Source of the DNA: Lacibacter sediminis
GTDB lineage: Bacteria > Bacteroidota > Bacteroidia > Chitinophagales > Chitinophagaceae
NCBI RefSeq assembly: GCF_014168535.1
Contig: NZ_CP060007.1
Location: forward strand, 1,178,001-1,242,000
Length of the DNA: 64,000 bases
Direction: 5' to 3'
The notes beneath the pieces are model-generated. The model was not told where the DNA came from. It did no database searches and worked only from the letters and a program-made list of their open reading frames with translations. Positions 17,627 to 27,761 of this stretch are shown here, in pieces. The translations under genes and the position numbers were made by a program. The number at the start of each line of letters is the position of its first letter. Positions within the stretch are counted from its first letter, which is position 1.

Positions 17627-19582
17627 ATGAGGTTATTTCTACGCTCTGCTTTTGTTATAATCAGCTCCCTTTTTTTCAGCAATATTTCAAGCGCACAGGA
17701 TTCAAGCTTTGTGCAGTGGGAGGTGAGCAGTAAAAAAATAAGTAGTACTGAATACGAATTAGTATTTAAGGGCAAGCTGAAGCCGGGTAAATTTTTATAC
17801 CTGTTTGCAAAAGATGCTGAAGGACTCGATCCAATTATTGTAAAGTTTACTGATAGCGCTATTTTGAATGATGGCTCGATGCAAATTCAGCAAGGCAGCA
17901 GTTCTTATGCTGATCCCATTTTTGATAACAAGAACGTGCTTATAGCAAAACAGGATGTTTCTCTTTTACAAAAAATAAAGATCAATGGCACTGTTCCTGC
18001 TCAATTAAAAGGAACACTGATTTATGCAACAGGTGCTGCTGAAGAATTTTTGCCTGCACAGGAATTTGTATTTGATGTAAAGCTGGAGGGTGGTGTAGCG
18101 CAAACAGCACGTATCAAGATCAACTCTATTGATTTGAATAATACCGCAAGTGATTGTGGTGATGAAGGAACCGAAGGGAAAAGTTTATGGGGCATTTTTC
18201 TATTGGGATTAATTGGAGGTTTCATCGCCTTACTTACACCTTGTGTGTTTCCGTTAATACCATTAACTGTTTCGTTCTTTACGAAACGTAGTGGAAGCAG
18301 GGCAAAGGGCATTCGTAATGCATTGCTGTATGGCTTCTTTATTTTCATCATCTACATTTTATTAAGTCTGCCGTTTCATTTGCTCGATCAAACTGATCCG
18401 GAGATACTCAATAATATTTCAACCAACGTTTGGCTCAACATTATCTTCTTCGTCATTTTTGTAGTGTTTGCTATTTCCTTCTTTGGTTATTTTGAAATCA
18501 CACTGCCAGGCAATTTTGCCAACACTGCCGATTCAAAAGCAAGTGTGGGCAGCACATTAGGGATATTCTTCATGGCATTAACGCTGGCTATTGTTTCATT
18601 CTCTTGCACCGGTCCAATTCTTGGTTCATTACTGGCAGGTGCATTAACAAAAGATGGTGGTGCTATTCAGTTAAGTTTCGGCATGGGTGGTTTTGGTTTG
18701 GGTTTGGCATTGCCATTTGCTTTGTTTGCGATGTTTCCTAACTGGCTGCAGTCATTGCCAAAGAGTGGTGGCTGGTTAAACACCGTGAAAGTGGTGCTGG
18801 GCTTTTTAGAACTGGCCATGGCAGTGAAATTCCTGAGCAATGCTGATCTGGTGAAACAATGGCACCTGTTACCACGTGAAGTGTTCATTGGTATTTGGGT
18901 GATCATTGGTGTGTTGCTGGTGATGTATTTGTTAGGACTTATCCGCTTTCCGCATGATGATAAGAAGATCAAGATCGGCGGCATTCGCTGGACCTTCATT
19001 GCGTTGTTTGCAGCCGCAACGATCTATTTAATACCCGGCATTACCAATACGAAATGGGCCAACCTGAAATTGATCAGTGGGTTTCCTCCGCCATTGTGCT
19101 ACAGTGTGTATTCGCATCCGGTGAATTGTGAAACTTCATTAGAACCATTGCGTGATTATGAAGAAGCATTGGCCTTGGCCAGACAGCAGAATAAACCTTT
19201 GCTTATCGACTTTACAGGTTGGGCATGTGTAAACTGCCGCAGGATGGAAGAAAATGTATGGACCAATCCTGATGTGCTGGAACTGATGCAGAATAAGTTT
19301 GTGGTTGTGTCATTGTATGTTGATGAACGTAAAGTGTTGCCTGCTGCTCAACAGCAAACTTTCACTACAAAAACCGGAGTGAAGAAAGAAATTGTAACTG
19401 TAGGTGATAAATGGGCAACTTTTCAGAGCGAAAATTTCAACGCCGTTGCTCAGCCCCAATATGCAATTATCGGGCTGGATGAAACAGCTCTCACAAGAAC
19501 AAAAGCTTATACGCCAAGCGCAGCTGAGTTTAAGTTATGGCTTGAGTGTGGGTTGGATGCTTTTGCGAAAAAAGCGAAATAG
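17627..19582 (+). CDS. dsbD: Thiol:disulfide interchange protein DsbD
   Basis: A 651-residue inner-membrane electron carrier. After a signal peptide (ends SSAQ) comes a DsbD alpha-like domain (about residues 27-155), then eight or so membrane helices of the cytochrome-c-biogenesis/DsbD beta domain with both redox Cys (LLTPCVFPLIPLT and SFSCTGPILGSLL), then a C-terminal thioredoxin domain with WACVNCRRMEE (CVNC). It should carry electrons from cytoplasmic thioredoxin to the periplasm. The alpha domain lacks the expected Cys pair: where the neighbour has CDDKQC, this protein has ATGAAEEF (about residues 134-141). Confidence 0.93.
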   Translation: MRLFLRSAFVIISSLFFSNISSAQDSSFVQWEVSSKKISSTEYELVFKGKLKPGKFLYLFAKDAEGLDPIIVKFTDSAILNDGSMQIQQGSSSYADPIFDNKNVLIAKQDVSLLQKIKINGTVPAQLKGTLIYATGAAEEFLPAQEFVFDVKLEGGVAQTARIKINSIDLNNTASDCGDEGTEGKSLWGIFLLGLIGGFIALLTPCVFPLIPLTVSFFTKRSGSRAKGIRNALLYGFFIFIIYILLSLPFHLLDQTDPEILNNISTNVWLNIIFFVIFVVFAISFFGYFEITLPGNFANTADSKASVGSTLGIFFMALTLAIVSFSCTGPILGSLLAGALTKDGGAIQLSFGMGGFGLGLALPFALFAMFPNWLQSLPKSGGWLNTVKVVLGFLELAMAVKFLSNADLVKQWHLLPREVFIGIWVIIGVLLVMYLLGLIRFPHDDKKIKIGGIRWTFIALFAAATIYLIPGITNTKWANLKLISGFPPPLCYSVYSHPVNCETSLEPLRDYEEALALARQQNKPLLIDFTGWACVNCRRMEENVWTNPDVLELMQNKFVVVSLYVDERKVLPAAQQQTFTTKTGVKKEIVTVGDKWATFQSENFNAVAQPQYAIIGLDETALTRTKAYTPSAAEFKLWLECGLDAFAKKAK

Positions 19583-19653
19583 TTTTCCGAACGATGAAAG
19601 GATTGCGTCGCAACAGTCGTCGCTAAGAAAATATACAGCTGGTACAAAAATAA

Positions 19654-19678
19654 AAACCCTCCGCTAAACGGAGGGTTT
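19654..19678 (-). terminator. Terminator between dsbD and the sigma factor gene
   Basis: A 10-bp stem (19654-19663 with 19669-19678), five-base loop. On the minus strand it is followed by a T-rich run (TTTTTATTTTTG), so it mainly ends the leftward sigma-factor transcript; it could also stop dsbD. Confidence 0.8.
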
Positions 19679-19714
19679 CCTGGTTTTGTCAGGTTCTCTT
19701 ACAGGAAATGATTT

Positions 19715-20296
19715 TTACAGAGCGATTTGCTTTTCTGTCATCATCTTACGCATGTTGATGAGCCCGTAACGCATACGACCTAAGGCAGTGTTGATGCTGC
19801 AGTTAGTGAGCGATGCAATTTCTTTAAAGCTCAGATCAGCGTAATGACGCAGAATGATCACTTCACGTTGTTCTTCAGGTAACAGATCCAGCATCCTGCG
19901 GATGCGGTCATAACTCTGGTTTTTCATCATCTTTTCTTCAGCATTTTCACTGCTGAAATTCAGTACTTCGAAAATATCGTGATTATCACTTGTCTTAATT
20001 GTTGGTGTACGCTTAACCCTGCGGAAATGATCTACACAAAGGTTGTGTGCAATACGCATGGCCCATGGAAGAAATTTTCCTTCTTCCGTATAACGGTTGC
20101 CACGTATGGTATCAATTACTTTGATGAACATATCCTGGAAAAGATCTTCGGCCAGGTATTTGTCCTTCACAAGTAAGAATATGGAAGTGTAGAGCTTGTC
20201 TTTATGACGCAGCACTAATGTTTCCATGGCCTCGCCTTCACCATCTTTAAAGAGGTGAACGAGTTGTTGATCGGTAAATTGTTGATACAGATGCAT
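19715..20296 (-). CDS. RNA polymerase ECF sigma factor
   Basis: A 193-residue sigma-70-family factor with region 2 (LVLRHKDKLYTSIFLLVKDKYLAEDLFQD, FLPWAMRIAHNLCVDHFRR) and region 4 (LPEEQREVIILRHYADLSFKEIASLTNCSINTALGRMRYG). No anti-sigma gene adjoins it, so its control is not visible here. It resembles the widely conserved stand-alone ECF factors of Bacteroidota. It ends at its own terminator and is divergent from uvrA. Confidence 0.92.
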   Translation of the reverse strand: MHLYQQFTDQQLVHLFKDGEGEAMETLVLRHKDKLYTSIFLLVKDKYLAEDLFQDMFIKVIDTIRGNRYTEEGKFLPWAMRIAHNLCVDHFRRVKRTPTIKTSDNHDIFEVLNFSSENAEEKMMKNQSYDRIRRMLDLLPEEQREVIILRHYADLSFKEIASLTNCSINTALGRMRYGLINMRKMMTEKQIAL

Positions 20297-20631
20297 ACAC
20301 TTCTACGGTTGATGGTTTTCAAAAAAGGGATTCAGCTAATAAGCAAAACTGAAATTGTTGTGTAGAAGTTTGATGCTATAGGCAGAAGAAATTTGGGTTT
20401 CTGATTTGAATATTGAATTTCAGAATAAAAATAACAGAAATAGTTCAACTTTCCAACATTCAGAATTATTTAACGTATTACCCCGCAGCGTTCTAATAGT
20501 ATTTTTCCCACATTGTAGTTAAAGGCAGGACAAGAGGTCTTTAGGTTTTTGTAGAAACATTCCCGGCTACCTGCACAACTTTCCTATATCTTTCTTCTTA
20601 CGATTTGTTTATCAGCTAAATTTGTTTTTCT
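20297..20631. promoter_or_regulatory. Divergent intergenic region, sigma factor / uvrA
   Basis: A gene-free stretch of 335 bases, AT-rich. It holds a good -7 box TAAATTTG at 20617-20624 for uvrA, only seven bases before the ATG at 20632, with an imperfect TTCTT where the -33 box would be. No clear promoter for the sigma gene, no stable hairpin and no small ORF with coding character were seen. Confidence 0.4.
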
Positions 20632-23490
20632 ATGGCTACAGCGGTAAAAAAGAAGCAGATCGATCTTTCGGCTCCCTTAAAGAAAGATGATATTTATATA
20701 AAAGGCGCAAGGGTTCACAATCTCAGGAATGTTTCAGTAAAGATCCCACGTAATAAATTAATTGTGGTAACGGGAGTATCGGGCAGTGGCAAATCGTCAC
20801 TAACCATTGATACACTTTATGCCGAAGGTCAACGCCGGTATGCTGAAAGTTTAAGTGCTTATGCCCGGCAGTTCCTCAACCGGATGAACAAACCTGATGT
20901 GGATTATATCAAAGGATTGTGTCCCGCCATTGCCATTGAACAAAAAGTGATCACCCGCACACCGAGAAGTACGGTGGGTAGCATGACGGAGATATATGAT
21001 TATCTGCGGTTGCTGTTTGCCAGAGCCGGTAAAACTATTTCGCCGGTTAGTGGTAGAGAAGTAAAGAAAGATGATGTGGCCGATGTGGTAAAAGCTATTC
21101 AAAATTGTAAAGAAGGAGCGAAGATTTTATTGCTGGTTAAATTTCCGATGCATGCCAAACGCAGCATCAAAGAAGAATTGAACATTCTCTTGCAAAAAGG
21201 CTTTACGAGAATTTATAAGAAAAATGAAACCGGCAAAGCAAAAGCGGAAACAGGTGAAACACTTTCCATAGAAGATCTGCTGGAGCAAACGGAGAAAGAT
21301 TTGAATGCACAGTTTGTGACCACAAAGTCAAAGACTGTTATTTATGTATTGGTCGATCGTTTAGTTGCAAAAGAGTTTGATGAAGATGAAGTGCATCGTA
21401 TTGGTGATAGCGCAAACACAGCTTTTTTTGAAGGTGAAGGAGAAGTATATGTTGAGATAGATGGAAAAGAGTTGCTGCATTTTTCAAACAGGTTTGAATT
21501 AGATGGGATCAAGTTTGAAGAACCTGTACCTAATTTATTCTCCTTCAACAATCCTTATGGTGCTTGCCCTGTGTGTGAAGGGTTCAGCCAGGTGCTGGGT
21601 ATTGATGAAGACCTGGTGATACCGGATAAAAGCTTAAGTGTGTACGAAGGTGCCGTTGCTCCCTGGAAAGGAGAAAAACTGGGTTGGTGGAGAGAACAGT
21701 TCATTAAAGCAACTGCAAAAACAGGATTTCCTGTTCATAAGCCAATCATCGATCTAACAAAGCAGCAATACGATCAACTGTGGAAAGGTGTTGGTACGGC
21801 TTTGGGCATTGATGATTTCTTTAAAGAAGTAGAACAGAACTTATACAAGGTACAATACCGTGTGTTATTGAGTCGCTATCGTGGGCGTACACAATGTACT
21901 GATTGTGGAGGCTATCGTTTGCGCAAAGAAGCATTGTACATTAAAGTGGGAGACAAACATATTGGTGAGTTGTGTGAAATGCCAACGAAAGAATTAAAAG
22001 TTTGGTTTGATGAATTGAAGTTGAGCGAGTATGATCAAAGCGTTGCAAAACGTATACTCATTGAGATCAATAACCGCATACAAACTTTGTTGCAGGTTGG
22101 GCTCGGTTATCTTACATTAAATCGTTTGGCGAATAGTTTAAGCGGTGGAGAAAGTCAACGTATTCAATTGACTCGATCTTTGGGTAGTAATCTCACAGAT
22201 TCGTTATACATTCTGGATGAGCCTTCTATTGGTTTGCATCCCAGAGATACTGCCAATCTGATTACCGTATTGAAGGAATTACGCAACCTTGGTAATACTG
22301 TTGTGGTAGTTGAGCATGATGAGATGATAATGCGAGAAGCAGATCATATTATTGATATGGGGCCATTTGCAAGTCACTTAGGTGGCGAAGTAATTGCTGA
22401 AGGCGATTATGATGCTGTCGTCAGCAATAAAAAAAGCTTGACGGGAAAATATCTGAGCGGTGCAATGGAGATTCAGGATTTTGGCAAGCCTCGCAAATGG
22501 AACAGAAGTATTAAAGTGGAAGGTGCACGGCAACACAATCTCAAAAATATTACTGTTGAATTTCCATTGAATGTCTTGTGCGTAGTAAGTGGTGTGAGCG
22601 GTAGTGGTAAAACAACTTTGGTAAAAAACATTCTCTATCCTGCATTAAGTAAACTGAAAGGAGAATTTGGCGACAGACCCGGTATGCACAAACAACTGAG
22701 TGGTGATATTGATTCTATTGCACAAATTGAAATGGTTGATCAGAACCCAATTGGTAAAAGCAGTCGTAGTAATCCTGTTACATACATTAAAGCATACGAT
22801 GAAATAAGAGATCTGTATTCAAATCAACCATTGAGTAAGATCCGAGGATTTCAGCCAAAACATTTTTCGTTTAATGTTGATGGTGGAAGATGCGATGCCT
22901 GCAAAGGTGAAGGTGAGCAGGTAGTTGAAATGCAGTTCCTTGCTGATGTGCATTTAACATGCGAAGTGTGTGGCGGCAAACGTTTTAAAGAAGAAGTACT
23001 TGATGTGAAGTATAACGATAAAAATATTTACGATGTGCTGGAGATGAGTGTGGATGAAGCCATTGACTTCTTTCGTGCAGAAAAAGATCTTGTACGCAAG
23101 TTAATGCCGTTGAGCGATGTTGGCTTAGGTTACGTAAAGCTGGGACAAAGTAGTGATACATTGAGTGGCGGTGAAGCACAACGTGTAAAACTTGCTTCTT
23201 TTTTAGGCCGTGGTAACAGTCAGGGAAATATTCTTTTCATCTTTGATGAGCCAACAACCGGTTTGCATTTTCATGATATCAATAAACTACTGAAGAGTTT
23301 TCATGCATTGATCGAGAAAGGACATTCTGTTCTGGTGATTGAACACAATACCGATGTGATCAAACGTGCAGATTGGGTAATTGATCTTGGTCCTGAAGCA
23401 GGCGATGGTGGCGGCGAAGTAGTGTACACCGGTTTGCCATCAGGAATGAGCAAAGCAAAAAACAGCAGAACCTCAAAGTATATTGTTTAG
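20632..23490 (+). CDS. uvrA: Excinuclease ABC subunit A
   Basis: The DNA damage sensor of nucleotide excision repair, 952 residues. Two ABC ATPase modules are visible: Walker [11 protein letters not shown] near residue 50 and [10 protein letters not shown] near 660, each with its signature ([28 protein letters not shown]) and Walker B ([27 protein letters not shown]). Zinc sites CPVCEGF with CTDCGGY, and CDACKGEG with CEVCGGKR, are intact. Full length. Its stop overlaps that of the convergent gene by four bases, and no terminator is seen. Confidence 0.97.
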   Translation: MATAVKKKQIDLSAPLKKDDIYIKGARVHNLRNVSVKIPRNKLIVVTGVSGSGKSSLTIDTLYAEGQRRYAESLSAYARQFLNRMNKPDVDYIKGLCPAIAIEQKVITRTPRSTVGSMTEIYDYLRLLFARAGKTISPVSGREVKKDDVADVVKAIQNCKEGAKILLLVKFPMHAKRSIKEELNILLQKGFTRIYKKNETGKAKAETGETLSIEDLLEQTEKDLNAQFVTTKSKTVIYVLVDRLVAKEFDEDEVHRIGDSANTAFFEGEGEVYVEIDGKELLHFSNRFELDGIKFEEPVPNLFSFNNPYGACPVCEGFSQVLGIDEDLVIPDKSLSVYEGAVAPWKGEKLGWWREQFIKATAKTGFPVHKPIIDLTKQQYDQLWKGVGTALGIDDFFKEVEQNLYKVQYRVLLSRYRGRTQCTDCGGYRLRKEALYIKVGDKHIGELCEMPTKELKVWFDELKLSEYDQSVAKRILIEINNRIQTLLQVGLGYLTLNRLANSLSGGESQRIQLTRSLGSNLTDSLYILDEPSIGLHPRDTANLITVLKELRNLGNTVVVVEHDEMIMREADHIIDMGPFASHLGGEVIAEGDYDAVVSNKKSLTGKYLSGAMEIQDFGKPRKWNRSIKVEGARQHNLKNITVEFPLNVLCVVSGVSGSGKTTLVKNILYPALSKLKGEFGDRPGMHKQLSGDIDSIAQIEMVDQNPIGKSSRSNPVTYIKAYDEIRDLYSNQPLSKIRGFQPKHFSFNVDGGRCDACKGEGEQVVEMQFLADVHLTCEVCGGKRFKEEVLDVKYNDKNIYDVLEMSVDEAIDFFRAEKDLVRKLMPLSDVGLGYVKLGQSSDTLSGGEAQRVKLASFLGRGNSQGNILFIFDEPTTGLHFHDINKLLKSFHALIEKGHSVLVIEHNTDVIKRADWVIDLGPEAGDGGGEVVYTGLPSGMSKAKNSRTSKYIV

Positions 23491-24485
23491 TAAATAATCA
23501 CTGTTTGATCCTGTCTTGTTCCTTTTGTGTCAGTAAGAACAACCCTGTAGGTTCCTTTTGCAAGGTGGCTGATATTCATTTCAAGATTACCTGATGAGGT
23601 TTTTTCAAAATGAAATTGTTCAGTGCGGATTGCATTTGAATTGTATAGTGTAACTGTAACAGCTCCGAGCAATTGGGTTGGGTCTATCTGCAAACTCAAT
23701 CGTGAAGAAACAGGGTTGGGATATATCGTAAACCCTTTTGCTGAATGATCTTCAATCTTTTCAGTATTCGAGTAGAATAATTCTCCGTTATTGCCTTCTG
23801 CTTTTACACGATAATATGAAATGCCGAGGGTTAAAAAGCTATCTGTTTCGTAATAAGTATTCACCTGCAGCTGGGATATTGCAGCAGGTTGTTTTCTAAT
23901 AGTTTTCCAACTACGGTTGTCGGTACTTTTCTCTAACGTATAAGATGCTATCTGGCTCTCATCACTAACAGTCCAGTTGAATTTTGCCTGTTTCTGATTG
24001 TTTGTTTTTGCGATGAATGATTGAAATTTTACCGGCAGAATACTTAGGGAGAATCCGGCTGGCGATGCGCCTGAATGTGTGTCGGAATAAGCCGGGCCAA
24101 CGATTGTTCCATCGGTGTTTCCCTTGTACTTCGACACGCCATTTATTTTTATTACTTCGGAAGGGCCTGAACCCGAAATAGAACCGCCGATATAGACAAT
24201 GACTTTTGCCGCATTGCCCAATTCAAGCTTGCCACCCGAATTAAAATCAAGTGTTCCATAAATTTTAATAACAATATCAGGTAATGTGTTATAGATATTT
24301 GTCTTTACTGAAATTGTTACACCGGCGGGAATAATGACTGTATCGCCACTTTGAGGAATCCCGGAAGGTGACCAGTTACCGGCAACATTCCATCCCTGAC
24401 CGCTATTGCTAATGGCTGTTTTAGTGGTTGCATTTACCCGAAGAAGGCATGCAAAAAACATGAAGATTATGAAAATGGATTTCAT
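23487..24485 (-). CDS. Secreted protein with type IX secretion C-terminal sorting domain
   Basis: About 332 residues with a signal peptide (MKSIFIIFMFFACLLRVNA). The N-terminal half is a beta-helix-like segment with repeated short strands (GDTVIIPAGVTISV, GGKLELGNAAKVIVYIGGS), as in proteins with a G8-like or right-handed helix region. A fibronectin-like stretch follows (FNWTVSDESQIASYTLEKS). The last 80 residues, beginning FTIYPNPVSSRLSLQI, form a typical Por secretion system tail, so it should cross the outer membrane by T9SS and stay on the surface. The ATG at 24485 is preferred over the upstream one at 24509. Confidence 0.82.
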   Translation of the reverse strand: MKSIFIIFMFFACLLRVNATTKTAISNSGQGWNVAGNWSPSGIPQSGDTVIIPAGVTISVKTNIYNTLPDIVIKIYGTLDFNSGGKLELGNAAKVIVYIGGSISGSGPSEVIKINGVSKYKGNTDGTIVGPAYSDTHSGASPAGFSLSILPVKFQSFIAKTNNQKQAKFNWTVSDESQIASYTLEKSTDNRSWKTIRKQPAAISQLQVNTYYETDSFLTLGISYYRVKAEGNNGELFYSNTEKIEDHSAKGFTIYPNPVSSRLSLQIDPTQLLGAVTVTLYNSNAIRTEQFHFEKTSSGNLEMNISHLAKGTYRVVLTDTKGTRQDQTVIIY

Positions 24486-24631
24486 AAGGATGTGGATTTG
24501 ATGAGTCAAAATTAAGGGTAAGCACTTATTTAAACAATAGGATATACCCTGCTTTTTAAATAAGGGTAATAGTGCTTTTGAATCAGTAGAAATACGTTTT
24601 TTTAGGCTGTTGTTTAAATTGTATTAAATAA

Positions 24632-24659
24632 AAAGCCCAACTGTTCAAACAGTTGGGCT
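24632..24659 (-). terminator. Terminator after the DUF4293 gene
   Basis: A perfect 12-bp stem (24634-24645 with 24648-24659). On the minus strand it is followed by TTTTATTT, as expected downstream of the leftward DUF4293 and glyA genes. Confidence 0.85.
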
Positions 24660-24687
24660 ATACTTATTAGCAAGGAAACTAATCGGT

Positions 24688-25095
24688 TTACCGAAGTCGG
24701 TCCATACTTTTAATGAGCTTTTCGTCTTTACGAATACCCAGCCACGCCAGAATAAAAAAGATCGGTATTACGAAGCTGATTACAGAAGTGAGTGTGAAAC
24801 TACCCTGTACATAGGTTTTGGTTTGCTGAAAATAAACCGCCAGCGCCACGAGTTGCAATACAATTCCCAGCAGGCTTAGTCGTATTTGAAGCTTACGGTT
24901 TTTATACAGGAAAATAGTGATCAGGGCCAGTAAGCCAACTGCTACACTCAGGATCATTAACAGGAAATGAGAACTGCCGGTTAACTCTTCAAAAAGGTTA
25001 TTGTCTTTATTGCCGCTGTAAAATGAAAGCTTCAGCGTGGCAAACGATGCTGCCGCCGCCAATAATAACCAAATTGTTTGTATTCGTTGTATCAT
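24688..25095 (-). CDS. DUF4293 family membrane protein
   Basis: A 135-residue protein with four hydrophobic helices, beginning MIQRIQTIWLLLAAAASFATL, which is how the Bacteroidota DUF4293 family starts. Function unknown. It lies 23 bases downstream of glyA on the same strand and is followed by a terminator, so the two form an operon. Confidence 0.88.
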   Translation of the reverse strand: MIQRIQTIWLLLAAAASFATLKLSFYSGNKDNNLFEELTGSSHFLLMILSVAVGLLALITIFLYKNRKLQIRLSLLGIVLQLVALAVYFQQTKTYVQGSFTLTSVISFVIPIFFILAWLGIRKDEKLIKSMDRLR

Positions 25096-25118
25096 AGCAA
25101 CTGTTTCAATGGTTTAAA

Positions 25119-26399
25119 TTAACCCAATTCAGGATATAACGGGAATTGTTCCATAAAAGCATTTACTTCTTTGCGGATGCCGGCAAGAATTGCTTCATCA
25201 TCTGCATTCATCAAACTACGGTCAATTACATCAACTACAAAATCCATATGCTCTTCTTTCATACCACGTGATGTAATAGCAGCCACACCTGTGCGGATGC
25301 CGCTTGTTACAAACGCACTCTTATCATCGAAAGGAACCATGTTCTTATTGGTGGTGATCTCAGCTTTACCTAATACAGCCTCCGCCTTTTTACCGCTGAT
25401 GTTTTTGTTACGCAGATCGATCAACATTAAATGATTATCTGTGCCGTTTGAGATCAATTGGTATTCTCTTTTTACAAACGATGCTGCCATAGCTTGTGCA
25501 TTTACCTGCACTTGCTTTGCATATACAGTAAAGTCATCGCTTAAAATTTCACCAAAAGCAACTGCTTTTGCTGCAATTACATGTTCTAATGGTCCGCCTT
25601 GCTGACCAGGGAATACAGCCATATCAAGCAGGTTACTCATCATGCGCACATTACCTTTCACATCCTTCAATCCAAATGGATTTTCAAAATCTTTGTGCAT
25701 GAGGATGATACCACCACGTGGGCCACGTAATGTTTTATGAGTAGTAGAAGTTACAAAGTGACAATGTTCAAACGGAGAACTCAATAATCCTTTGGCAATT
25801 AAACCTGCAGGGTGTGCCATATCGCACAGTACAAATGCACCAACCTCATCGGCTACCTTGCGAATGCGTGCATAATCCCAATCACGGCTGTAAGCACTGG
25901 CGCCGCAATAAATTAATTTTGGTTTGAGCGTGCGTGCTTTTTCTTCCAGTGTTTCATAATCAATCAAACCTGTTTCTTTCACCACACCATAAGAATGTGC
26001 TTCGTATAATTTACCGCTGTAGTTAACTGGTGAACCATGGGTAAGGTGTCCGCCCATGCTCAGATCAAGACCCAATGTAATATCGCCGGGTTTCAAAATA
26101 GCGCTTGTAACAGCAGCATTTGCCTGTGCGCCACTATGCGGCTGCACGTTAGCATATTCGCAATTGAAAATTTCTTTTAAACGATCGATGGCTAATTGTT
26201 CTGTTTGATCAACAATTTCGCAACCGCCATAGTAACGGCGGCCAGGGTAACCTTCTGCATATTTATTGGTGAGCACGCTGCCCATTGCCTGCATTACCTG
26301 TAAAGAGGTAAAGTTTTCAGAGGCAATAAGTTCGATACCGTGGCGCTGACGTTGTAATTCCTGGTTGATGAGATTGAAGATGGTTGTGTCCCTTTGCAT
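25119..26399 (-). CDS. glyA: Serine hydroxymethyltransferase
   Basis: A 426-residue PLP enzyme that converts serine and tetrahydrofolate to glycine and methylene-tetrahydrofolate. Recognisable motifs are [42 protein letters not shown], and the PLP-lysine region [13 protein letters not shown]. Full length, start ATG at 26399. Confidence 0.97.
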   Translation of the reverse strand: MQRDTTIFNLINQELQRQRHGIELIASENFTSLQVMQAMGSVLTNKYAEGYPGRRYYGGCEIVDQTEQLAIDRLKEIFNCEYANVQPHSGAQANAAVTSAILKPGDITLGLDLSMGGHLTHGSPVNYSGKLYEAHSYGVVKETGLIDYETLEEKARTLKPKLIYCGASAYSRDWDYARIRKVADEVGAFVLCDMAHPAGLIAKGLLSSPFEHCHFVTSTTHKTLRGPRGGIILMHKDFENPFGLKDVKGNVRMMSNLLDMAVFPGQQGGPLEHVIAAKAVAFGEILSDDFTVYAKQVQVNAQAMAASFVKREYQLISNGTDNHLMLIDLRNKNISGKKAEAVLGKAEITTNKNMVPFDDKSAFVTSGIRTGVAAITSRGMKEEHMDFVVDVIDRSLMNADDEAILAGIRKEVNAFMEQFPLYPELG

Positions 26400-26727
26400 G
26401 AGTCGTTTTGTTCGTTTTATTGAAGGATTGCTGCTACATGAACAGAACGTAGAAGCGAGCGTGGCAACAAATGCTGCAAAAAGTTACAGTTGCCGGTAAC
26501 ATAACACTCAACTAGTTCTGTTTGGCGGGGCAAAAATAAGCCCGTAGCAGTTGTATAAAGAACTTTGCCGATGTTTTTTATGAACAGAATTTAAAGATGT
26601 GCTGTGATCGATTAATTCAAAATGTGCTACTTTAGCCGCTTCGATTTGAGACCAGGCTTACGATAGTTTGCTTTCTCCAATGAGAAAAGCGGGCTTACTT
26701 GGCAAATGAGACAATAGAAACGAACAA
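26400..26727. promoter_or_regulatory. Divergent intergenic region, glyA / nucleotidyltransferase
   Basis: A gene-free stretch of 328 bases. On the minus strand, TATTTTTG (plus-strand 26531-26538) is a perfect -7 box for glyA, leaving a leader of about 130 bases. On the plus strand TACTTTAG at 26628-26635 is a near -7 box for the nucleotidyltransferase. The long glyA leader shows no recognised riboswitch fold by eye. Confidence 0.35.
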
Positions 26728-27720
26728 ATGAAAGCAATCATTCCGGTGGCAGGTGCAGGTACTAAGCTGCGGCCACATACATATACGCAACCCAAAGCGC
26801 TCATACCCATTGCAGGCAAAACCGTTTTGAGCATTATTGTGGAGCAATTACAAGACGCTGGGGTAAGCGAATTCATATTTATTACAGGCTACTTGGGGGA
26901 AAAGATCCAGGATTATGTAAAAGAAACTTTTCCAACTATCAGCAGCACATTTGTAAACCAAAGCGAAAGACAAGGGCTTGGCCATGCTATTTTGCTTACA
27001 AAAGACGTGGTGCAGAATGATGAAGTGATCATTGTGCTGGGAGATACGATCTGTGAGTATAACATTAAAGAAGTGTTGCAAACCAATGCTTCAATGCTGG
27101 CAATAAAAAAAGTAGATGATCCCCGCAACTTTGGTGTGGCAGAAGTTGATGAAGAAGGTAAGATCATGAAAGTGGTTGAGAAACCACAGATACCAAAAAG
27201 TAATATGGCGCTTGTTGGTATTTATAAGATCAGCAATTCAGCTATGATGTATGATTGCCTGGAAGTAAACTTTCGTGATGGAGTAAAGAACAGAGATGAA
27301 TACAGCTTAACCGATGCATTGCAATGCATGATCGAAAAAGGAGAGCCTTTTCAATCGTTCAGAGTGTTGAACTGGTTCGATTGCGGACATAAAGATTCAT
27401 TGCTTGAATCAAACGCCACGTTGCTGAAGAAATTCGGCACTTCTATTTCACCCGATCATCGTTTTGAGAATGTGATTTTGGTAGAACCCGTGAGCATTGG
27501 TAAAAACTGTGAAGTGCGTAATTCGATTATTGGTCCCAATGTTTCTGTTGGAGATAATACAACCATTAACTATTCCATCATCAAAGAATCGATCATTGGT
27601 TCTTATGCAGACTTGTTTGATATTGTATTGGAAGAAAGCCTCATTGGCAGCGATACAGAAGTGAAAGGCGAAACAAGAAGTTTAAATATTGGTGATAATA
27701 CAGAGATCGATCTGGGATAA
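26728..27720 (+). CDS. Sugar-phosphate nucleotidyltransferase
   Basis: A 330-residue nucleotidyltransferase of the RmlA/GlmU-N class. It begins MKAIIPVAGAGTKLRPHTYT with PKALIPIAGK, the nucleotide-binding loop and activating Lys, and has VLGDTICEYN with the metal Asp. From about residue 250 it carries hexapeptide-like repeats (PVSIGKNCEVRNSIIGPNVSVGDNTTI), a left-handed beta-helix. It should make an NDP-sugar from sugar-1-phosphate; the sugar and base cannot be told. Confidence 0.88.
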   Translation: MKAIIPVAGAGTKLRPHTYTQPKALIPIAGKTVLSIIVEQLQDAGVSEFIFITGYLGEKIQDYVKETFPTISSTFVNQSERQGLGHAILLTKDVVQNDEVIIVLGDTICEYNIKEVLQTNASMLAIKKVDDPRNFGVAEVDEEGKIMKVVEKPQIPKSNMALVGIYKISNSAMMYDCLEVNFRDGVKNRDEYSLTDALQCMIEKGEPFQSFRVLNWFDCGHKDSLLESNATLLKKFGTSISPDHRFENVILVEPVSIGKNCEVRNSIIGPNVSVGDNTTINYSIIKESIIGSYADLFDIVLEESLIGSDTEVKGETRSLNIGDNTEIDLG

Positions 27721-27727
27721 AATGCAC

Positions 27728-27761
27728 TTAGCTGATTAGCTAATTGGCAAATTTGCTGATT
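27728..27761. repeat. Short A/T-rich repeat before the nitronate-monooxygenase-like gene
   Basis: TTAGCTGATTAGCTAATTGG followed by TTTGCTGATT: the units GCTGATTA/GCTAATTG recur in tandem with small changes in the 41-base gap, ending at the ATG. Confidence 0.4.

Noticed and set aside
26400..26530. Riboswitch in the glyA leader
   Set aside because: A glycine or folate-type riboswitch was considered because of the long leader, but no conserved core or paired aptamer pattern could be found by eye.
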